DNA of 64,000 nucleotides from Leucocoprinus leucothites (lineage: Eukaryota; Basidiomycota; Agaricomycetes; Agaricales; Agaricaceae). Position numbers and translations under genes: made by a program. The stretch spans positions 1,364,001 through 1,428,000 of the forward strand of contig JAACJO010000001.1 of NCBI GenBank assembly GCA_013368445.1. Reading direction: 5' to 3'. The notes below the pieces were generated by a model, which saw nothing but the letters and a program-made list of their open reading frames with translations, searched no databases and was not told where the DNA came from. Of the stretch, positions 60,766-64,000 are shown in pieces (positions within the stretch are counted from its first letter, which is position 1; each line of letters opens with the position of its first letter).

Positions 60766-62545
60766 TCAAATCCAGCCAGGAGGCGGGGACATTGGAACAC
60801 CTCCGATAGAAGGCGAGGGCCCATGGCCATGTTGCATCAAACCAGTAGCAAGAGGGCCAGTACGAGCTCCAAGTCCTGGCCTCCTCGGTCCCCCACCACT
60901 CCCAGGAGGTACAGTTCCATCATGTAAAGGTGGTGGTGAACGCAACGGTAAAACTGATGTGGATTCGGCTTTTTTGTGGAGGTATGGAGGACGAATGTAT
61001 GTTTGACCTGGTGAGGAGTTGGCGGAATGGGGTGGTGTGTGTGAAGGAGAGGAGGATGGTTTAGGCGGTTTAGGCGGTTTCATGATTGGTTTTGGTGGTG
61101 CAGTTATTGTCGTGGTTGTGCTGGGAGTATGAGAGGCAGTGGATGGATTTTTCGTGTGTCGGGGAGGCGGCAGTGATTGTAGTGATGTTGTGGACGCTGA
61201 TTTAAGACTTGGAGTAATAACTGGTGGTGGCGGGGACACTGCGAAGCCGAGGGGAGGGAGTGGGTTGATACCGTCCTCGTCAAGAGTCTCTGAGCAGCCT
61301 GATACGCGATCCAGCGCGTCTTTATCAGCACATACAGTCACGTCTGCTTCGCCGTGCTCGATGAGAGTGTGTAGACTATACACAGAAGCATGATGACTAT
61401 GGATTGAACCAAGCCCACCACCACTGAGGGAAGGGAGCATCCCTGGACTGATCATGGTATTGATACTTGCATGACTGGATCCTCTGGCATGACGCTGAGC
61501 ATGAGATAGCCGCTGGCGGACCTCGTCGGTACAGAGTTTGTGTAATGAGTCGAGGCCGATGTAAGCAGCCTCATCACGGAGTTCAAGGAGTGCCTCGAGT
61601 TTGGCGTTGAAGAGAGTGCTGGAGGTTGAATGAGTGAAGGAGGTGAGTTGGACGCCACGAGGGAGGGTGGCTGGATATTCCAGGGATATTGATGGCGTGC
61701 GGAGGAACGCCAAAATATGAGTGTATCTGAAAATAGAATGAGCCAGATGCTAATAGACTATAAATGCCAGAGTTTACTCACGGTACACTGGGCCGGTCGA
61801 GGAAGAGGTGAAGGGATGTTGAGCATGAGGCAGACTGGAGGAAACCTTGAGATGCGAGATGGTCACGATACGCCTGGACGTCTGCGCTTTCCGATGAATA
61901 GACGGATGAAGTATTGGAGGTTCGTTGTTTAAGGAGCGAAGTGAGATAGTCGGCCAGAAATGAAGGTCGAGAACAGAGAGTAGCAAGTGTGGACTTGAAT
62001 GTTGTTGTACATGTTTCCAAAGTGACTATGACTTTGGAGGAGTCGCCTGTGTCTTGCCCAAGCGGCGTGGAGACGAGTATGGGAGAGAAGGGTGGTACAG
62101 GGGCAGATAGGGGAATGTGTAAAGGAAGAGGGGGCACGTCTGGGGGAGGGTCCTCGACAGCAGTGCTGGATCTGGACTTGAGCGAAGGACGGGGACTAGA
62201 AGATGAGGAAGGAGCGGGGCTGGGAACACGGGGAAGTTGGCGATGAGGCTTCCGAGGTCGCTTCGGAGTCTCATCCTCGAGGAGTTCAGCCTCATCCTCT
62301 GCGGGTACAGGCAGTGGAGGCAGTGGAGGGCTGGATGGGTGCTGAGAAGACTGGGAGGGTTGTTGCTTAGACTTTGGCTGGTAGTTTATACGGACATTTG
62401 TGTCTCTGAGAGCATCCTCTGGAGTGCGGACGATGACTGCGCCTTGGAGAGCAGCAGAACGTTCAGAAGATACTTTTGAGTCTTTACGGGAGAGCCAGTG
62501 CATTGGAGAGGAGATGGAAGGTCTGCGTTGGTTGTGGGCGGGCAT
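60766..62545 (-). CDS. BTB/POZ-like domain protein with disordered flanks
   Basis: Two exons: 62545-61782 and 61726-60766, giving 574 aa. The N-terminal 165 residues are disordered (Pro/Ser-rich, basic). Residues about 165-275 look like a BTB/POZ fold: VIVTLETCTTTFKSTLATL, SRPSFLADYLTSLL, then FLDRPSVPYTHILAFLRT, the KCTD-like order strand, helix, strand, helix. A helical segment follows (NAKLEALLELRDEAAYIGLD), like the start of a BACK region. The last 240 residues are Ser/Thr/Pro-rich with PPKPPKP runs and no known domain. BTB proteins often dimerise and link substrates to Cul3 ligases; that role is only possible here. The promoter of 96 nt is shared with the RNase P/MRP subunit. Confidence 0.72.
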
Positions 62546-62641
62546 TGTTGCTTATGCGGTGAGGCCTGGATGAACTGATTATTTATGTGGACAATTAGAA
62601 TTAGAACAATGCTTTGGCACAAACAAATCTAAATATTTCCC

Positions 62642-63163
62642 ATGGATCCGGCCACCATCCGCTTCAGACACTCTGTCCCTTATGCCCTCTTCCCCGCCTC
62701 TCCACCCCTCGCCGCCCTTCATGCCCTGCGCGCACGGACCCTCCATCCAGACTATATCTCCCCAGACTCTCCTTCCTGCTCGCGGTGTGGATCCCTCCTA
62801 CTCCAGCATCCCCGTTCATTTAAGACCAAATCACGCAAGCGAATGCTTCGCCGCTCATGTTGTATTTGTGGAGCTGTCACAGACGCTTTGTTTCCCATAG
62901 CAGCATTTCCACCCACTCGAGCTCATAGTGCAACTGCACAACACCCACCCCAGACCAAAGCCGGGCCATCACCTCCTCCCCCACCCAAGTCCATCTCCCC
63001 CGTACCCTCATCTACCGCCACAAAATCACGTCCGAAAAAGAAATCCGGTCTCCAGCATCTCTTGGCTCGCAACCGCAAAAATGAAGAGAGAGAACGCCAG
63101 AAGCAGAAGCACAACAGTTCCCAGCTTGGCGGTCTAGCTGCGTTTCTAGGTGATCTCAGTTAG
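62642..63163 (+). CDS. RNase P/MRP subunit of the Rpr2/Rpp21/SNM1 family
   Basis: A single exon of 173 aa, the only intron-free complete gene in the window. The centre has a four-cysteine zinc ribbon: CSRCGSLLL and CCICGAVTD, about 32 residues apart and separated by basic residues (KTKSRKRMLRR). The basic C-terminus (KKKSGLQHLLARNRKNEERE, ending LGGLAAFLGDLS) resembles fungal SNM1, a subunit specific to RNase MRP, whereas Rpr2/Rpp21 belong to RNase P. The zinc ribbon binds the RNA subunit during tRNA 5' processing (P) or pre-rRNA A3 cleavage (MRP). The SNM1 versus Rpr2 choice is open. A Pro-rich linker (about 100-130) is atypically long. Confidence 0.78.
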   Translation: MDPATIRFRHSVPYALFPASPPLAALHALRARTLHPDYISPDSPSCSRCGSLLLQHPRSFKTKSRKRMLRRSCCICGAVTDALFPIAAFPPTRAHSATAQHPPQTKAGPSPPPPPKSISPVPSSTATKSRPKKKSGLQHLLARNRKNEERERQKQKHNSSQLGGLAAFLGDLS

Positions 63164-63275
63164 GACATGCTATTAGCAGAGGTATCTATGCATGTACTAT
63201 CTATTGCTTCTCCTTCATAACTAGTATATATCTCTCCGTTACCAGTCCCTGGCTGCGACCACCTTTCCGTTCCCA

Positions 63276-63729
63276 TCATCGCTTTGGTGCCCACAAATCA
63301 TACAACTCCTTATCTGCCGGGTCAAAGCATGTCAACAGAGTCGGATCTGCTCGTACATAGAGCTGACGCTGTGGTTCAGCTGGTGCCGAAGACCTCTTGG
63401 CTGCCGCAAACAGGCTGCGGAACGGTGTTTGCGACGCGTCGGGCTGGCCTGAGGGTGTCCCTGTCGTGGTTGAGGATGAAAAGGTGGATGCTGGTGATCC
63501 TCCAAACTGTATTTCGGCTATCAGAACTCGAATATTTCCAAGACCGTGGTCCAGCTTACGCTACCGGCCATTGGAGACTGCTGTGACTGGGCTGTAACCC
63601 TGGCTTTTGTCGGCGTAGAGGGGTTGCTAGCACTAAAACGTCCTGTTATAGTTATAAGCACTACTAGCCACTACTAGAAATCTGATTTAATTTACCTGCG
63701 GTCGTTGGAGATTGTGTCGGCGTTGTCAT
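63276..63729 (-). CDS. Small unrecognised protein with a conserved-looking C-terminus
   Basis: Three exons: 63729-63696, 63642-63560 and 63506-63276, giving 115 aa. The first half is Ser/Thr/Gln/Pro-rich and disordered (TTPTQSPTTAG, SNPSTPTKARVTAQSQQSP). The end is quite different: PFRSLFAAAKRSSAPAE, then RQLYVRADPTLLTCFDPADK and ELYDLWAPKR. That part has mixed hydrophobic and charged residues as in a conserved short domain. All three exons have good GT-AG borders and consistent phase. No signal peptide or membrane helix is present. I do not recognise the family; a small subunit of a larger complex is a plausible guess only. Convergent with the RNase P/MRP subunit, with 112 nt between stop codons. 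Confidence 0.65.
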
Positions 63730-63953
63730 AGTATCCTAGTCAGTGCAAGCCGTCAGCAGAAAAGCAGTAAGTACAAGGTCGTCGTCGTCGTCTTTACTGC
63801 CAACACCTGTTCTGTTCGCTTTCCAGGCGCGTGATACGTGACGATCTGGGACGTGACCCAGTCACGACGTGAAGCTAGTCGCCCTCATTTAGAGAGTCGA
63901 CTCCACATGACTTGCTCCTCTTGTTCTCCTTCATCCCACTGCTTCTCGTAGCC
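63730..63953. promoter_or_regulatory. Divergent promoter at the right edge
   Basis: About 220 nt between the start of the small minus-strand gene and a candidate plus-strand ATG. It contains a short gtcgtcgtcgtc run (about 63779-63790) and the inverted pair cgtgatacgtgacg / ggacgtgacccagtcacgacgt near 63829-63870, rich in CGTGA/GTCACG. These look like possible bZIP or ATF/CRE-type sites, unproven. Confidence 0.35.
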
Positions 63954-64000
63954 ATGAATATCTTTAGGAGTCGTAAGAACCATCTGCTCAAAATATCGCA
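63954..64000 (+). CDS. Start of a further gene, cut by the window edge
   Basis: An ATG in the context gccATGA opens a frame reading MNIFRSRKNHLLKIS up to the edge. Fifteen codons are not enough to identify a family. It is kept because of the good start context and the empty promoter-like stretch before it. Confidence 0.3.
   Translation, partial: MNIFRSRKNHLLKIS

Overview
The window is gene-dense nuclear DNA from a filamentous fungus, most likely a basidiomycete of the class Agaricomycetes. The evidence is 24 complete protein genes plus one cut by the right edge in 64 kb, many introns of about 45-80 nt with GT..AG borders, very small exons, fungal single-copy housekeeping proteins, and a family of Tyr-Pro repeat exons. 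I could not name a genus. No transposon, CRISPR array, tRNA, rRNA, integrated virus or secondary-metabolite cluster was seen. Exon structures were worked out by hand from reading frames and splice signals. Every complete model has a length divisible by three, but none is backed by transcript data.

Layout, left to right: PUB-domain protein (+); an unusual 12-exon Tyr-Pro repeat protein (-); CSN4 (+); a Ctk1/CDK12-type kinase (-); a BRD8-like bromodomain protein (-); vacuolar aspartic protease PEP4 (+); a DCAF6/8-like WD40 protein (+); the giant TRA1/TRRAP pseudokinase (-, 11.5 kb); CTNNBL1 (+); UTP15 (-); TCTP (+); gamma-tubulin complex GCP3 (+); protein disulfide isomerase (-); verprolin/WIP (-); RBM42-like (-); RPL5 (+); MED17 (-); a Zn2Cys6 transcription factor (+); VPS24 (+); NAD-isocitrate dehydrogenase subunit 1 (+); SSD1 (+); a BTB-like protein (-); an Rpr2/Rpp21/SNM1-type RNase P/MRP subunit (+); a small unrecognised protein (-); and the start of a further gene (+).

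The genes do not form a pathway cluster. Themes recur: transcription and chromatin (Ctk1, BRD8-like, TRA1, MED17, Zn2Cys6 factor), RNA and ribosome work (CTNNBL1, UTP15, RPL5, RBM42, RNase P/MRP subunit, SSD1), and protein turnover or trafficking (PUB, CSN4, DCAF, PEP4, PDI, VPS24). Neighbours are mostly divergent with short shared promoters or convergent with stop codons as little as 47 nt apart.

The most unusual element is the minus-strand gene at 1669-5736. Ten consecutive introns are all phase 1 and sit at the same point of a repeated YPxFxI/YPxVYPxFxIYP motif, so the protein grew by duplication of interchangeable exons. Other points of interest are three GC-AG introns in three different genes, coding exons of 10-27 nt in seven genes, an SSD1 that keeps all four RNase II catalytic aspartates, and an unresolved frame at the SSD1 5' end.
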